From: Pontibacter ruber | Lineage (GTDB): Bacteria; Bacteroidota; Bacteroidia; Cytophagales; Hymenobacteraceae | Direction of reading: 5' to 3' | DNA: 64,000 nucleotides | Assembly (NCBI RefSeq): GCF_023630205.1 | Contig: NZ_JALPRR010000001.1 | Location: 496,001-560,000 of the forward strand | Made by a program: the position numbers and the translations under genes | The notes under the pieces: generated by a model | The model's input: only the letters and a program-made list of their open reading frames with translations | Database searches by the model: none | What the model was told of the DNA's origin: nothing | Part shown: positions 17,882-26,630 of the stretch, piece by piece | How the letters are laid out: each line of letters starts with the position of its first letter | Position numbering within the stretch: the first letter of the stretch is position 1

Positions 17882-18532
17882 ATGTACGAAGCTAAATCCA
17901 AGGAAATAGTATTAAGAAGAGTAAGAGAGGCGCTGGCTAAGTCAGCGCCTTTTCTGCCTCCTACCCCCGACTTCACCTCGCCGCTCCATGCGGCACCTAA
18001 CGAGGACATGTCCGTAGAGTTTGCCCAGAAGTTTATCGCCAATGCCGGGGTATTCTTCTATTGCGAATCAGAGGAGGACTTTTTCGATCAGTTGTATGCC
18101 TACAAGCAGGAGCAGAACCTGCACAACATGTTTGTGTGGGAATCTAACGTGCAGCGCATTTTATACCATGCAGGCATCGAATTTATAGAAAGTGAAGAGA
18201 CCTTTATACGCGACGCAGACGCCAGCCTGACCACCTGCGAAGCCCTGATCACGCGCACCGGCAGCATTATGGTAAGCTCTGCCAACGCTGGCGGCAGAAG
18301 GCTTAGCATTTATCCTGCCACGCACATGGTCGTAGCAAAAGCAAGCCAGCTGGTGCCCGATATAAAGGACGGCCTGCAGAAGGTTCGCAACAAGTATAAA
18401 GAGAATTTCCCGTCTATGGTTTCGCTTGTAAGTGGCCCGAGCCGCACCGCCGACATTGAAAAAACGTTGGTAATGGGTGCTCACGGCCCGAAGCAACTCG
18501 TACTATTTCTGATTGATGACCTTCCGCATTAA
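17882..18532 (+). CDS. LUD domain protein (LutC/YkgG family)
   Basis: A 216-residue cytosolic protein of the LUD family. Typical segments are SKEIVLRRVREAL at the N-terminus, ITRTGSIMVSSANAGGRRL, and VSGPSRTADIEKTLVMGAHG at the C-terminus. LutC proteins work with LutA and LutB in lactate oxidation, but no lutA or lutB lies here, so lactate use is not supported by context. In this position (ftsH-LUD-lpxH) it may have another role. Overlaps lpxH by 17 bp, indicating translational coupling. Confidence 0.87.
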   Translation: MYEAKSKEIVLRRVREALAKSAPFLPPTPDFTSPLHAAPNEDMSVEFAQKFIANAGVFFYCESEEDFFDQLYAYKQEQNLHNMFVWESNVQRILYHAGIEFIESEETFIRDADASLTTCEALITRTGSIMVSSANAGGRRLSIYPATHMVVAKASQLVPDIKDGLQKVRNKYKENFPSMVSLVSGPSRTADIEKTLVMGAHGPKQLVLFLIDDLPH

Positions 18533-19286
18533 CAAGTTAGAGCCGGGTAAGAAAATATACTTTGCCTCTGATTTCCATTTGGGTGTGCCGGACGAAGCGA
18601 GCAGCAAAGCGCGCGAAAAAAAGATCGTGCGCTGGCTGGATAGCGTAAAGCACGACGCAGCCGCTATACTTCTGCTGGGCGATATCTTTGACTTCTGGTT
18701 CGAATACCGGCATGCCATTCCGAAAGGCTACATCCGGTTGCAGGGCAAGCTTGCTGAAATAACCGATGCCGGTATTCCGGTACTGTTTTTCACGGGCAAC
18801 CACGACATGTGGATGTTCGATTACTTCCCCAAGGAGCTCAACATTCCCATCCTGCGCGAACCGATCTCAACCAACTTGGGTGAGAAGGCCTTCTACATCG
18901 GCCATGGCGACGGCCTTGGTCCTGGTGATCATACCTACAAGGTGCTCAAGCGCGTGTTCAACAACAAAGCCTGCCAGTGGCTTTTTGCGCGCATCCACCC
19001 AAACACGGGCATTGGCATTGCCAACCTGTGGTCGCGGAGGAGCCGCATCAGCAACATCAAAAAAGATGAGCAGTTTTTAGGGGATGATGAGTGGCTGGTG
19101 CAATACTGCAAAGAGGTGGAAGCACAGCAGCACCACGATTACTACGTGTTCGGCCATCGCCACCTGCCGCTGGATCTGCCCATTGGCGACGGCAGCCGGT
19201 ATGTAAACCTGGGAGAATGGGTCAATTTTTGCTCGTATGCCGTGTACGATGGTCAAACCTTAGAACTGAAGCACTTTGAAGCCTAG
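18516..19286 (+). CDS. lpxH: UDP-2,3-diacylglucosamine diphosphatase (LpxH-like)
   Basis: Metallophosphoesterase of the calcineurin-like fold, predicted to cleave UDP-2,3-diacylglucosamine to lipid X in lipid A synthesis. Metal-binding motifs in order: SDFHLG, LGDIFDFWFEY, FTGNHDMWM, IGHGDGLGPGD and FGHRHLP. About 256 residues, close to E. coli LpxH (240). An in-frame TTG lies at 18513, but ATG 18516 is preferred; both overlap the LUD gene. Not proven to be LpxH rather than a related phosphoesterase, though the motif set and length fit. Confidence 0.88.
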   Translation: MTFRINKLEPGKKIYFASDFHLGVPDEASSKAREKKIVRWLDSVKHDAAAILLLGDIFDFWFEYRHAIPKGYIRLQGKLAEITDAGIPVLFFTGNHDMWMFDYFPKELNIPILREPISTNLGEKAFYIGHGDGLGPGDHTYKVLKRVFNNKACQWLFARIHPNTGIGIANLWSRRSRISNIKKDEQFLGDDEWLVQYCKEVEAQQHHDYYVFGHRHLPLDLPIGDGSRYVNLGEWVNFCSYAVYDGQTLELKHFEA

Positions 19287-20097
19287 TTTATACGTTAGCT
19301 TGCTTTTACTGCCGCTGGTTTTACTGGCTGCTCCTGTTTTTGCGCAGCAACAGCAACTAACGTATAGACGCTCTTTTGCCACAAGCAGTCCCTCCACCAT
19401 CTCCATCGACCGGAATGGCTCGGTATACTTCCTGGATACACGACGTAACCTGACCAAACTCGACTCGCTGGGGCAGCCGGTAAGCAATTTCTCTCCTCCA
19501 AGCAGAGGCAGGATATCGGCTGTTGAGGTGTGGAACCCGATGAAGCTGTTTCTCTTTTACGAAGACCGGCAGGAGCTTTTGCTGCTCGACAGGTTTTTGC
19601 GACCGATAGGCAGCACCCGCCTTGCAGACTATAACTACACCGGCAACATACGCGCAGCCACACTGGCATCAGACGACAGCTTCTGGCTTTTTAACGAGAC
19701 GGACTTTTCACTCAGCAAGATCGATATCCGGTACCAGAAACCAATTGTGGAAACGCCCCTGGACCTGGTGCTGGATAAAGCAAGGTTTGATGTAAGGTTT
19801 ATGCGCGAGTACCAGAACATGCTTTACCTGCTGGATGCCAATGGTGGCGTGTACGTGTTTGACAACCTGGGCAACTATAAAAAGAAGCTCCCTTTTACCG
19901 GCCTAAGCTACATCGGCTTCAGAGGCAATGAGCTATACTTTGTAAAAGAAGGCAAGCTGCACTTTTTTGATCTCTACAAGCTGCAGGAGCGCACGCTGGA
20001 CCTGCCCCGGAACAAGGCCTATGTAAGTGCGCTGGTAGGCGACAACAACATTTTCCTCTTCACGAAAAACGAAGTAGATCTTTATACTTTGGAGTAG
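19276..20097 (+). CDS. Conserved exported protein, beta-propeller-like
   Basis: A 273-residue protein with a clear signal peptide (LYVSLLLLPLVLLAAPVFA) followed by short repeating beta motifs: GSVYFLDTRRNLTKLDSLG, MKLFLFYEDRQELLLLD and NMLYLLDANGGVYVFDNLG. This pattern suggests an incomplete or small beta-propeller. No enzymatic motif is visible. The start is TTG at 19276, inside the end of lpxH; no ATG gives the signal peptide. It is the last gene of the ftsH-LUD-lpxH run and its stop abuts the SMR gene stop, so an envelope role next to lipid A synthesis is plausible but unproven. Confidence 0.75.
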   Translation: MKPSLYVSLLLLPLVLLAAPVFAQQQQLTYRRSFATSSPSTISIDRNGSVYFLDTRRNLTKLDSLGQPVSNFSPPSRGRISAVEVWNPMKLFLFYEDRQELLLLDRFLRPIGSTRLADYNYTGNIRAATLASDDSFWLFNETDFSLSKIDIRYQKPIVETPLDLVLDKARFDVRFMREYQNMLYLLDANGGVYVFDNLGNYKKKLPFTGLSYIGFRGNELYFVKEGKLHFFDLYKLQERTLDLPRNKAYVSALVGDNNIFLFTKNEVDLYTLE

Positions 20098-20427
20098 TTA
20101 TTTTCCGCCGGCAAACACCTTCAGCCCTACCACGCCGGCAACAATCATCAAGATGCAGATGATGCGAATCAGGTCGCGGGGCTCGTTGAGGAAAACGATG
20201 CCCAGTATAGCCGTACCGGCAGCACCAATGCCTGTCCAGATGCCATAGGCTGTGCCCAGGGGCAGTGTTTTCATGGCTTGCGACAGCAGCACAAAACTTA
20301 AGATCATCACCACCACCGTTACGATGCTGATACCTATCTTCGTAAATCCTTCGCTATACTTCAGGCCGAAAGCCCAGCCAATCTCACAGATGCCCGCTAA
20401 AATAAGGTAAACCCAGGCTGTATTCAT
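20098..20427 (-). CDS. SMR family efflux protein (SugE/Gdx-like)
   Basis: A 109-residue inner-membrane protein with four hydrophobic helices. The conserved Glu in helix 1 is in LILAGICEIGWAFGLKYSEG; the W(A/G)xGLKxS(E/D)G pattern is typical of the SugE/Gdx guanidinium-exporter branch rather than EmrE. GTAYGIWTGIGAAGTAILG (helix 3) also fits Gdx. No guanidine riboswitch was recognised in the 60 bp upstream. Gdx subtypes function as dimers; a single gene implies a homodimer. Confidence 0.88.
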   Translation of the reverse strand: MNTAWVYLILAGICEIGWAFGLKYSEGFTKIGISIVTVVVMILSFVLLSQAMKTLPLGTAYGIWTGIGAAGTAILGIVFLNEPRDLIRIICILMIVAGVVGLKVFAGGK

Positions 20428-20491
20428 TTTGTGCCGCTATACTTTGTTCTTGGGTAAAGGTAAGAAAAGAAAACGATTCAACCCGGCCAGC

Positions 20492-21352
20492 TCAGAGCGT
20501 CAGCAACATCTCTTCCTGCACCAGCACGCACTTAAAATGGCGCCGCTCCAGAAAGCTGATGATCGAAGCGCCGGCTTCATCCACGTTTATCAGCATCACG
20601 GCAGGCGCTTTAATCAGTTGCAAGGCTTCCTGCAGCAGCAGGGTTCCGATACCTTTAGCACGATGTGTCGGGTCCACGGCAAGTTGGGCCACGGCTCCGT
20701 TGCTAGGGTAAAAAATAATATAACCAACAAGTTCATCCTCCAACCGGGCCTCCAGCACCACTTTTTCAGCCGGACATCTGCGCAGCGCCGTTACTGTGTT
20801 TTGCCAGGAAGGCTGTATATCCCAAAAAGAAGTATAAGTTGCCCAATCCGGCTTTAACGCCTTCTCGACGGTTACGTCGGCAGCAGTGTTTCGCAGCAGT
20901 ACGTCAGCCTTCGGTGTCCGGAAGCAATCAAGCACACGCGTAGTTCGGAAACCTGTGGTGGTGTATACCTTTTTGGCAGGCTCGTTTTGCTGCAGCACTT
21001 CCAGCAGGCATTGCTCCATGCCGCTTTCACGCAGTTTCGGAAGCATAAATTCATACAACCGCTGCGACAGGTTTTGCCCCCGGTGCTCCGGCACAACGCC
21101 TGTGCCTCCATTATAGGCAGTAGGCCTGCGCAGCCACTCTCCCAGCCCTGTCAGAATAAAGCCGGCCATTTCGTCTCCGTGAAAAGCTGCCGCGCAGAAA
21201 GTAGGCTCCACTCCCTCCCGTTTTATTTTAGCTTCAAACTGCTCCCACGTTAACTGTATCGGCACATAGTAATCGGCAAAAGCTTTCAGGAAAGTCTGAT
21301 GCAGCTCGGGAAGCTCTTTTTCGGAGAGGAAAGCAAAGCGGTAATTTTCCAT
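20492..21352 (-). CDS. Tandem GNAT N-acetyltransferase
   Basis: About 286 residues with two acetyltransferase modules. The first carries GVVPEHRGQNLSQRLYEFML (acetyl-CoA loop) and QQNEPAKKVYTTTGFRTTR. The second carries LAVDPTHRAKGIGTLLLQEAL and ASIISFLERRHFK. The true start is most likely ATG 21352 (MENYRFAFL) rather than 21406, because the upstream residues do not resemble a GNAT N-terminus. The substrate is unknown; two-module GNATs of this kind include protein, amine and mycothiol-type acetyltransferases. Confidence 0.85.
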   Translation of the reverse strand: MENYRFAFLSEKELPELHQTFLKAFADYYVPIQLTWEQFEAKIKREGVEPTFCAAAFHGDEMAGFILTGLGEWLRRPTAYNGGTGVVPEHRGQNLSQRLYEFMLPKLRESGMEQCLLEVLQQNEPAKKVYTTTGFRTTRVLDCFRTPKADVLLRNTAADVTVEKALKPDWATYTSFWDIQPSWQNTVTALRRCPAEKVVLEARLEDELVGYIIFYPSNGAVAQLAVDPTHRAKGIGTLLLQEALQLIKAPAVMLINVDEAGASIISFLERRHFKCVLVQEEMLLTL

Positions 21353-21536
21353 AGTTTCAGTTGAGGAGGTTTTATACTTTTCAAAGCCGGCGCACTCCCC
21401 CGGCAAATCGGCAAAGGAAGGCTGCTTCTCTAACGCATACGCTTATACTTTGCTAACCTGTTGCATAGTATGCCGTTAAACATACTTCACTACTGCCTGT
21501 TAGAGTGGCAGTACATAAACCAACAAAATATAAACT

Positions 21537-22694
21537 ATGAGAGCAGTTGTATTCCACAATCCGAAAGATGTCCGGGTCGAGACAATAGACGATCCGCGCA
21601 TAGAAGAAGCCCGCGATGCCATACTTCGCGTTACCTCCACAGCCATCTGTGGCTCTGACCTGCACATTTATAACGGGATGTTCCCGCAGCCCCGAAACAT
21701 GGTACTAGGCCATGAGTTTATGGGGATCGTGGAAGAGGTTGGCCCGGGTGTGAAGAACCTGAAGAAAGGCGACCGTGTGGTGGTACCGTTCCCGATCTCG
21801 TGTGGCACCTGCCGATTCTGTAACATGCAACTGCCTACGCACTGCGAGAACTCCAACCCGGAAAACTATGGCCCGGAAGGCGAACTGCTGAAAGGCAAAG
21901 GCGCTGCTTTGTTCGGCTACACTGACCTGTACGGCGGCTATAACGGAGGACAGGCAGAGTACGTGCGCGTTCCTTACGCCGATTACGGACCACGCAAAGT
22001 GCCGGATAACTTCACCGATGAACAGGTACTCTTCCTGACAGACATCTTCCCAACCGGTTGGGCAGCAGTAGACTGGGCGAACCTGCAGGGAGGCGAAACA
22101 GTAGCGGTTTGGGGCTGCGGACCTGTAGGTATTATGGCCATGAAGTCAGCTTGGTTGCAGGGCGCCAAGCGCGTGATTGGCATAGACATACAGGATTACC
22201 GCCTGCGAATGGCAGAAAAAAGCGCCAATGTAGAGACCATCAATGCCAGAAACGTAGATGCCGTAGAGGTAATCCGCGACATGACCGGCGGCTACGGTGC
22301 AGATGTATGCATTGACGCGGTAGGCATGGAGGCAGACCGCACCGCTATGGAAAAAGCGATGAATGTGGTGCAAATGGAAAAAGGCTCGATGAAAGTTCTG
22401 GAACGATGCTTTGATTCGGTTCGCCGCGCCGGTACGGTATCGGTGGTGGGCGTATACGGTTCGCCTTACAACAACTTCCCGCTGCACCAGTGGTTCGATA
22501 AAGGCATTAAACTGATGGGTGGCCAGGCCTGGGTGCACCGCTACATCGATAACCTCATTTCGCTCGTGCAGGACGGCAAGGTGGTGCTCGACGACATCAT
22601 CACGCATAATGTGCCGCTTAGCGAAGCCTCCAGGATGTATGACATCTTTAACAAGAAAGAAGACAACTGCGTGAAGGTAGTTCTCAAACCATAA
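21537..22694 (+). CDS. Zinc-dependent alcohol dehydrogenase (threonine/formaldehyde dehydrogenase-like)
   Basis: A 385-residue MDR-family oxidoreductase. The catalytic zinc ligand region reads TAICGSDLHIYNG, followed by GHEFMGIVEEVG (GHE motif). Structural zinc cysteines lie in CGTCRFCNMQLPTHCEN. The Rossmann motif is VAVWGCGPVGIMAMKSAWL. The long form with VDAVGMEAD and an insertion of about 30 residues resembles glutathione-independent formaldehyde dehydrogenase-like proteins common beside stress genes. The substrate cannot be read from sequence. It ends in an AAGTATA palindrome and a strong terminator. Confidence 0.9.
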   Translation: MRAVVFHNPKDVRVETIDDPRIEEARDAILRVTSTAICGSDLHIYNGMFPQPRNMVLGHEFMGIVEEVGPGVKNLKKGDRVVVPFPISCGTCRFCNMQLPTHCENSNPENYGPEGELLKGKGAALFGYTDLYGGYNGGQAEYVRVPYADYGPRKVPDNFTDEQVLFLTDIFPTGWAAVDWANLQGGETVAVWGCGPVGIMAMKSAWLQGAKRVIGIDIQDYRLRMAEKSANVETINARNVDAVEVIRDMTGGYGADVCIDAVGMEADRTAMEKAMNVVQMEKGSMKVLERCFDSVRRAGTVSVVGVYGSPYNNFPLHQWFDKGIKLMGGQAWVHRYIDNLISLVQDGKVVLDDIITHNVPLSEASRMYDIFNKKEDNCVKVVLKP

Positions 22695-22708
22695 GTATAA
22701 TTATACTT
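22693..22708. repeat. Perfect 16-bp palindrome of two AAGTATA words
   Basis: AAGTATAATTATACTT: two inverted copies of the window-wide heptamer meeting at an AATT... centre, beginning at the last base of the alcohol dehydrogenase stop region and preceding the terminator. It might add to the terminator or be a paired architecture word. Confidence 0.7.
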
Positions 22709-22712
22709 CCAA

Positions 22713-22750
22713 GCAAAAGAGGAGGCACAAGTAAGTGCCTCCTCTTTTGC
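22713..22750 (+). terminator. Strong hairpin terminator after the alcohol dehydrogenase
   Basis: GCAAAAGAGGAGGCAC pairs perfectly with GTGCCTCCTCTTTTGC around the loop AAGTAA (16-bp stem). Confidence 0.88.
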
Positions 22751-22804
22751 TTTTAGGGTAAAACCCCAAAGTAGGGTTATATTTGCAACTATACTTCTGC
22801 TTGC

Positions 22805-23680
22805 ATGACTATGGTGGACGTTTCCGTCATTATTTTAAACTACAATACCTTTGATCTCACCTGCGAGTGCATTGCATCCATTTATGAGTTTACAGAAGGA
22901 GTAAGTTTTGAAATACTTGTAGTAGACAACGCTTCCACCGAATGCTCCCCGGAATTGTTCAAACGTGCTTTCCCGGAAATTATACTTATCGCCAGCAAGA
23001 CCAATCTGGGATTCGCCGGAGGTAATAACTTAGGTATACAACACGCTACCGACCGTACCATACTGCTCCTGAACAGCGACACCAGGCTGCTCAACAACGC
23101 TATCTTTCTGGCTTACTCCCGGTTGCTGCAATCCGATAAGGTAGCTGCCGTTACCGGCAAACTGGTATACCCGACCGGAGAAGTGCAGCTTGTGGCGCAA
23201 CAGTTTCCGTCCGTTAAACTCCTGATGCTGGAAATACTGCGCCTGTACCATCTCATACCGAGGGAGAAGCGCGGCAAAGTATTCGCGTCCAACTACTTCG
23301 ATTACAAAACGGAGCTGGAACCGGACTGGATCTGGGCTACTTTCTTTTTTATCCGGCGCGAAGTCATTGAAAGGCTTCCCCAGCAAAAACTTCCCGAAGA
23401 TTTCTTTATGTATGAAGAGGACAAGTTATGGTGCTACCGGATAAGGCAATTGGGGTATCGCGTTCTATACTCTCCCGAACCGCTTATTTTGCACCATATG
23501 TCCGGGAGCAACAAAGCATTTGCTGATATCCTTACCAATAACAGGCACATACTTATCAACGAGCTCAAGTTCATCAGCATGACTAAAAGCAGGCTATATG
23601 CGAGAACATACTTTATTTTGAAAGCGATTCATTACCTTACCTCAAGCTATCGTTTGGCACGCCCATTGGCAAAATTATAA
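22805..23680 (+). CDS. Family 2 glycosyltransferase
   Basis: A 291-residue GT-A fold sugar transferase. It begins VDVSVIILNYNTFDLTCECI, has NLGFAGGNNLGIQHA (typical of rhamnosyl-type GT2 proteins), the metal-binding LLLNSDTRL and the acceptor-site region FFMYEEDKLWCYRIRQLGYR. A -7-like element TATATTTG lies at 22778-22785. It forms a +strand pair with the GT4 gene 25 bp downstream, facing a Wzx-like flippase, so it probably builds an exported polysaccharide or O-antigen. Donor and acceptor unknown. Confidence 0.9.
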   Translation: MTMVDVSVIILNYNTFDLTCECIASIYEFTEGVSFEILVVDNASTECSPELFKRAFPEIILIASKTNLGFAGGNNLGIQHATDRTILLLNSDTRLLNNAIFLAYSRLLQSDKVAAVTGKLVYPTGEVQLVAQQFPSVKLLMLEILRLYHLIPREKRGKVFASNYFDYKTELEPDWIWATFFFIRREVIERLPQQKLPEDFFMYEEDKLWCYRIRQLGYRVLYSPEPLILHHMSGSNKAFADILTNNRHILINELKFISMTKSRLYARTYFILKAIHYLTSSYRLARPLAKL

Positions 23681-23705
23681 TTTCGGATAGGTACAAGTTC
23701 CTCCC

Positions 23706-24983
23706 ATGCTTAATAACAACAACCTTCCTGCAAAAAAGCTGAAAATTGCTTACTGTCTGAGCTTTTTCCCGGCTCTTTCGGAGACATGGCTGTTCAACCA
23801 GCTTGCCGACCTGATGGACGATGGCCATGAGGTGACCATATTCTCTATTGGCCAGCCGGAAGACTATACCCGACATCATATCATCGAAAAGTATGACATG
23901 CTGTTCAAAACAGTGTACCGGCCGCACATTCCCCGAAGCAAAGTACTCCGGGTGCTGAAAGCGGCTTACCTGGTTGGCAAAAATATTGAAAATGCCATTC
24001 CCCTGCTAAAGACCCTGAATGTCTTTAAGTATGGTATGTACGCGCTCAACCTGCAGTTTTTCTACGACGCAGTTCCGTTTCTTAAAAAGAAGGATTTCGA
24101 TATTGTGCACTGCCACTTCGGGCCAAATGGCATCAAGGCCGTTAACTTCCGGGAGGTTGGCTTGCTGCGCGGCAAGCTGATTACCTCCTTTCATGGGTAT
24201 GATGTAAACAAGCAGGATTACCTGGACTGGCCCAGCCACTACGGCAGAAAAGGGCTTTACAAAGATTTAATCAACGTATGCGACCTGTTTACTGTCAACT
24301 CCAATTACATTGGCCGGAAGGCAGAGCTTCTGTCTATCCCTCCTGAAAAAATAGCCCTGCTGCCAGAGGGCTTGCATACCGACAATTTTGTAAAGGATGA
24401 GCAGATACGGCAAAGTTGCAGCCGCCGCATTGTGCTGACCGTAGCCCGGCTTACTGAGTTCAAAGGTATAAAGTATAGCATACAGGCTGTCGCGAATCTG
24501 ATCGGTGAATACCCTGACCTGGAGTACCACATATTGGGAGATGGAGAGCAGCACGAAGAAATGAAAGAACTGGTTGCCGCACTTAACTTACAGGACCAGG
24601 TGTACCTGCACGGTGCCTCCACACAGGAGAAAGTGCGCGAATACTTTAACCTGGCGCAGGTGTTCGTACTGAGTGGTGTAGTAGCAGCCGATGGAGAGGT
24701 AGAAGCGCAGGGGCTGGTAATTCAGGAGGCACAAAGTATGGAATTGCCTGTTATCACTTCCGATGCAGGCGGCGCCCCGGAAGGATTGATCGACGGCGAA
24801 ACCGGGTTTGTTTTACCTGCCGGCGATGTTGCTGCTCTCACAGAGAAGCTGCGACTGCTGCTCAATGATCCGGAATTACGCGAGACAATGGGCAAAGCTG
24901 GCAGGGCCTATGTACAACAGCACTTCGACCAGCGCATACTGCACCAGCGGTTGCTGGAGCTATACTTTCACGTGCTGCGTTAA
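23706..24983 (+). CDS. Family 4 glycosyltransferase (WcaL/AmsK-like)
   Basis: A 425-residue GT-B fold protein. The N-terminal domain has AYCLSFFPALSETWLFNQL, the style of colanic-acid glycosyltransferases, with VHCHFGPNGIKA and TSFHGYDVNK. The C-terminal donor domain has LLPEGLHTDNFV, VARLTEFKGIKYSIQAVANL and the E(x7)E-type segment EVEAQGLVIQEAQSMELPV. Probably acts with the GT2 gene 25 bp upstream in exopolysaccharide assembly. Its last 24 bp overlap the convergent flippase gene. Confidence 0.9.
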   Translation: MLNNNNLPAKKLKIAYCLSFFPALSETWLFNQLADLMDDGHEVTIFSIGQPEDYTRHHIIEKYDMLFKTVYRPHIPRSKVLRVLKAAYLVGKNIENAIPLLKTLNVFKYGMYALNLQFFYDAVPFLKKKDFDIVHCHFGPNGIKAVNFREVGLLRGKLITSFHGYDVNKQDYLDWPSHYGRKGLYKDLINVCDLFTVNSNYIGRKAELLSIPPEKIALLPEGLHTDNFVKDEQIRQSCSRRIVLTVARLTEFKGIKYSIQAVANLIGEYPDLEYHILGDGEQHEEMKELVAALNLQDQVYLHGASTQEKVREYFNLAQVFVLSGVVAADGEVEAQGLVIQEAQSMELPVITSDAGGAPEGLIDGETGFVLPAGDVAALTEKLRLLLNDPELRETMGKAGRAYVQQHFDQRILHQRLLELYFHVLR

Positions 24984-26390
24984 GGCACTTTTATACTTCA
25001 GCAGCGTCGCGAGCAAGGCAACCAAAACCACTGCTGTTATAGTTACCTTTACCATCAAATTCACATCGGCTAAAGTATAAACTACTGCCAGCGTAGCTAC
25101 CGTCGCAGCCAGCCACAGCAACGGATAATAACTAACGATGGCAAACTGCCTGTACTCCTTCATAAAAAAGCCCGAGTAGCCCATGTACATCAGCGAGGCA
25201 AAGGTCGTTACTGCAGCTGCTTCAACGCCATAGACAGGCACGAACACTAAGTTTAACAGCACGTTGGCAAGGCCAGCAATAAATGATACTTTCCAGAGCG
25301 CCCGCGTTTTTTCCTTGTGCACTAGCAGCGAAGTAGCCGCCACATGCATCGGACGGAAGCTAAAGCCCATCAGGATAATGATACCCAAGGGGTAAGCTCC
25401 CTGAAGCTCGGCATTGGCAATCAGCAGCAGAAAAATCTCTTTCATCCAGAGGCAGATTAGGAAGGTAACAAGCAGGAACAGCGCCTGCAAGCCAAACGTC
25501 AGGTTACGGGCTTCCAGGGCCGCGGCTTTTCTGTCCGATTTAGTATGCAGCTGCATGTAGAACGGCGTAGCTGCCTGCACAACACCCATGGTAGCCGCCC
25601 AGAAGTATGATCCGAAGTTGGATGCAATGTTATAAAAGCCGATTCGGGGCAAGGGCACTCTAAGCACATCCATCACCAAACGGTCGGAGGTCTCCAGCAG
25701 AAAGTATGAAAACTGATCCGGTATAACCGGCAACGAAATTTTAAAAGATCGCCGGATCCGATGCCATTTAAAGTTGAGGATCGGCCAGAGCTTTTCCTTC
25801 CCATACAAAGTATAAGCATACACCAGAAAGCCGGCCGCACTCCCCACAAAGTTGGCATAGAACCAGCCCATGTACCCCAGCTTCAGGTAAGCGATGGTAT
25901 ACACATTCAGCACCACCACGATCACGCCGATGGCAAAATTGCGCAATGCCGCCGGCAAAGGCCGCTGCGACATCTGGTAAAACAGGTTGCCCACCAGGTC
26001 GGTGTTCATAAAAACCAGCGCCGTAATGCCGTGCAGCAGCATGATGATCCACTTGTTGGCGCCGGTCTCGTCCGGTATGCCAAAGTATAAGATCACACTC
26101 AACAGCCCTGCATACACCACCGACCACACCACCATAAACCCGTGCAGTTGCCGCCATACCCATTTAAAACGCTTCGGATGCTGCACAAAGCTGTTCATCA
26201 GTACCACCGACAGCCCCAGCGAGTGCAGCACGGTTGCAGCCGCAATGTAGGCCATCACCACACCGGCCACGCCATAATCGGCGGCAGTCAGGTAGCGGGT
26301 AATGATGGGGAGCGTCAGCACACCGGCCAGCCTGGGCACTTGCGCCGACAGACCATAGATAGCAGCATGAGACAGAAGTTTGCGTAGCAT
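24960..26390 (-). CDS. Polysaccharide flippase (Wzx/MATE-like)
   Basis: A 476-residue inner-membrane protein with about 12-14 hydrophobic helices, starting LLSHAAIYGLSAQVPRLAGV and followed by LTLPIITRYLTAADYGVAGV, which matches the N-terminus of polysaccharide_synt family flippases. Predicted to flip lipid-linked oligosaccharide across the inner membrane. Together with the two convergent glycosyltransferases it makes a small envelope-glycan locus, without polymerase or initiating transferase in this window. Confidence 0.88.
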   Translation of the reverse strand: MLRKLLSHAAIYGLSAQVPRLAGVLTLPIITRYLTAADYGVAGVVMAYIAAATVLHSLGLSVVLMNSFVQHPKRFKWVWRQLHGFMVVWSVVYAGLLSVILYFGIPDETGANKWIIMLLHGITALVFMNTDLVGNLFYQMSQRPLPAALRNFAIGVIVVVLNVYTIAYLKLGYMGWFYANFVGSAAGFLVYAYTLYGKEKLWPILNFKWHRIRRSFKISLPVIPDQFSYFLLETSDRLVMDVLRVPLPRIGFYNIASNFGSYFWAATMGVVQAATPFYMQLHTKSDRKAAALEARNLTFGLQALFLLVTFLICLWMKEIFLLLIANAELQGAYPLGIIILMGFSFRPMHVAATSLLVHKEKTRALWKVSFIAGLANVLLNLVFVPVYGVEAAAVTTFASLMYMGYSGFFMKEYRQFAIVSYYPLLWLAATVATLAVVYTLADVNLMVKVTITAVVLVALLATLLKYKSALTQHVKV

Positions 26391-26613
26391 TGCCTAAAAT
26401 TATACTTTAATTTTCAGCTGCCCGCACTTTGCCTGCACTTTCGTATACAGGCTCCTGAGCATATTTAAAGGCGCCCTGATGCACTTTAATATACTAAAGG
26501 ATGTTGTCAGGCAGGCCACATTTGGCAGCAGCTAAAGCAAAAGCTCAAAAAATTAGTATATTTGTTAATTAAGTAAATCAGAAAACAAGAATAGCCCTGC
26601 TATTTAAGCTATA

Positions 26614-26619
26614 TAAGGA
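26614..26619 (+). promoter_or_regulatory. Shine-Dalgarno of ricT (supports GTG start)
   Basis: AAGGAG inside TAAGGAGATA, 11 bases before the GTG at 26631. Strong Shine-Dalgarno sites are rare in this window; the same TAAGGAGATA occurs before the low-complexity gene at 30649. Confidence 0.7.
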
Positions 26620-26630
26620 GATATAAAACT

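Noticed and set aside
20098-20490. Guanidine riboswitch upstream of the SMR gene
   Set aside because: Only about 60 bp upstream before the next gene, and no ykkC-type motif recognised.
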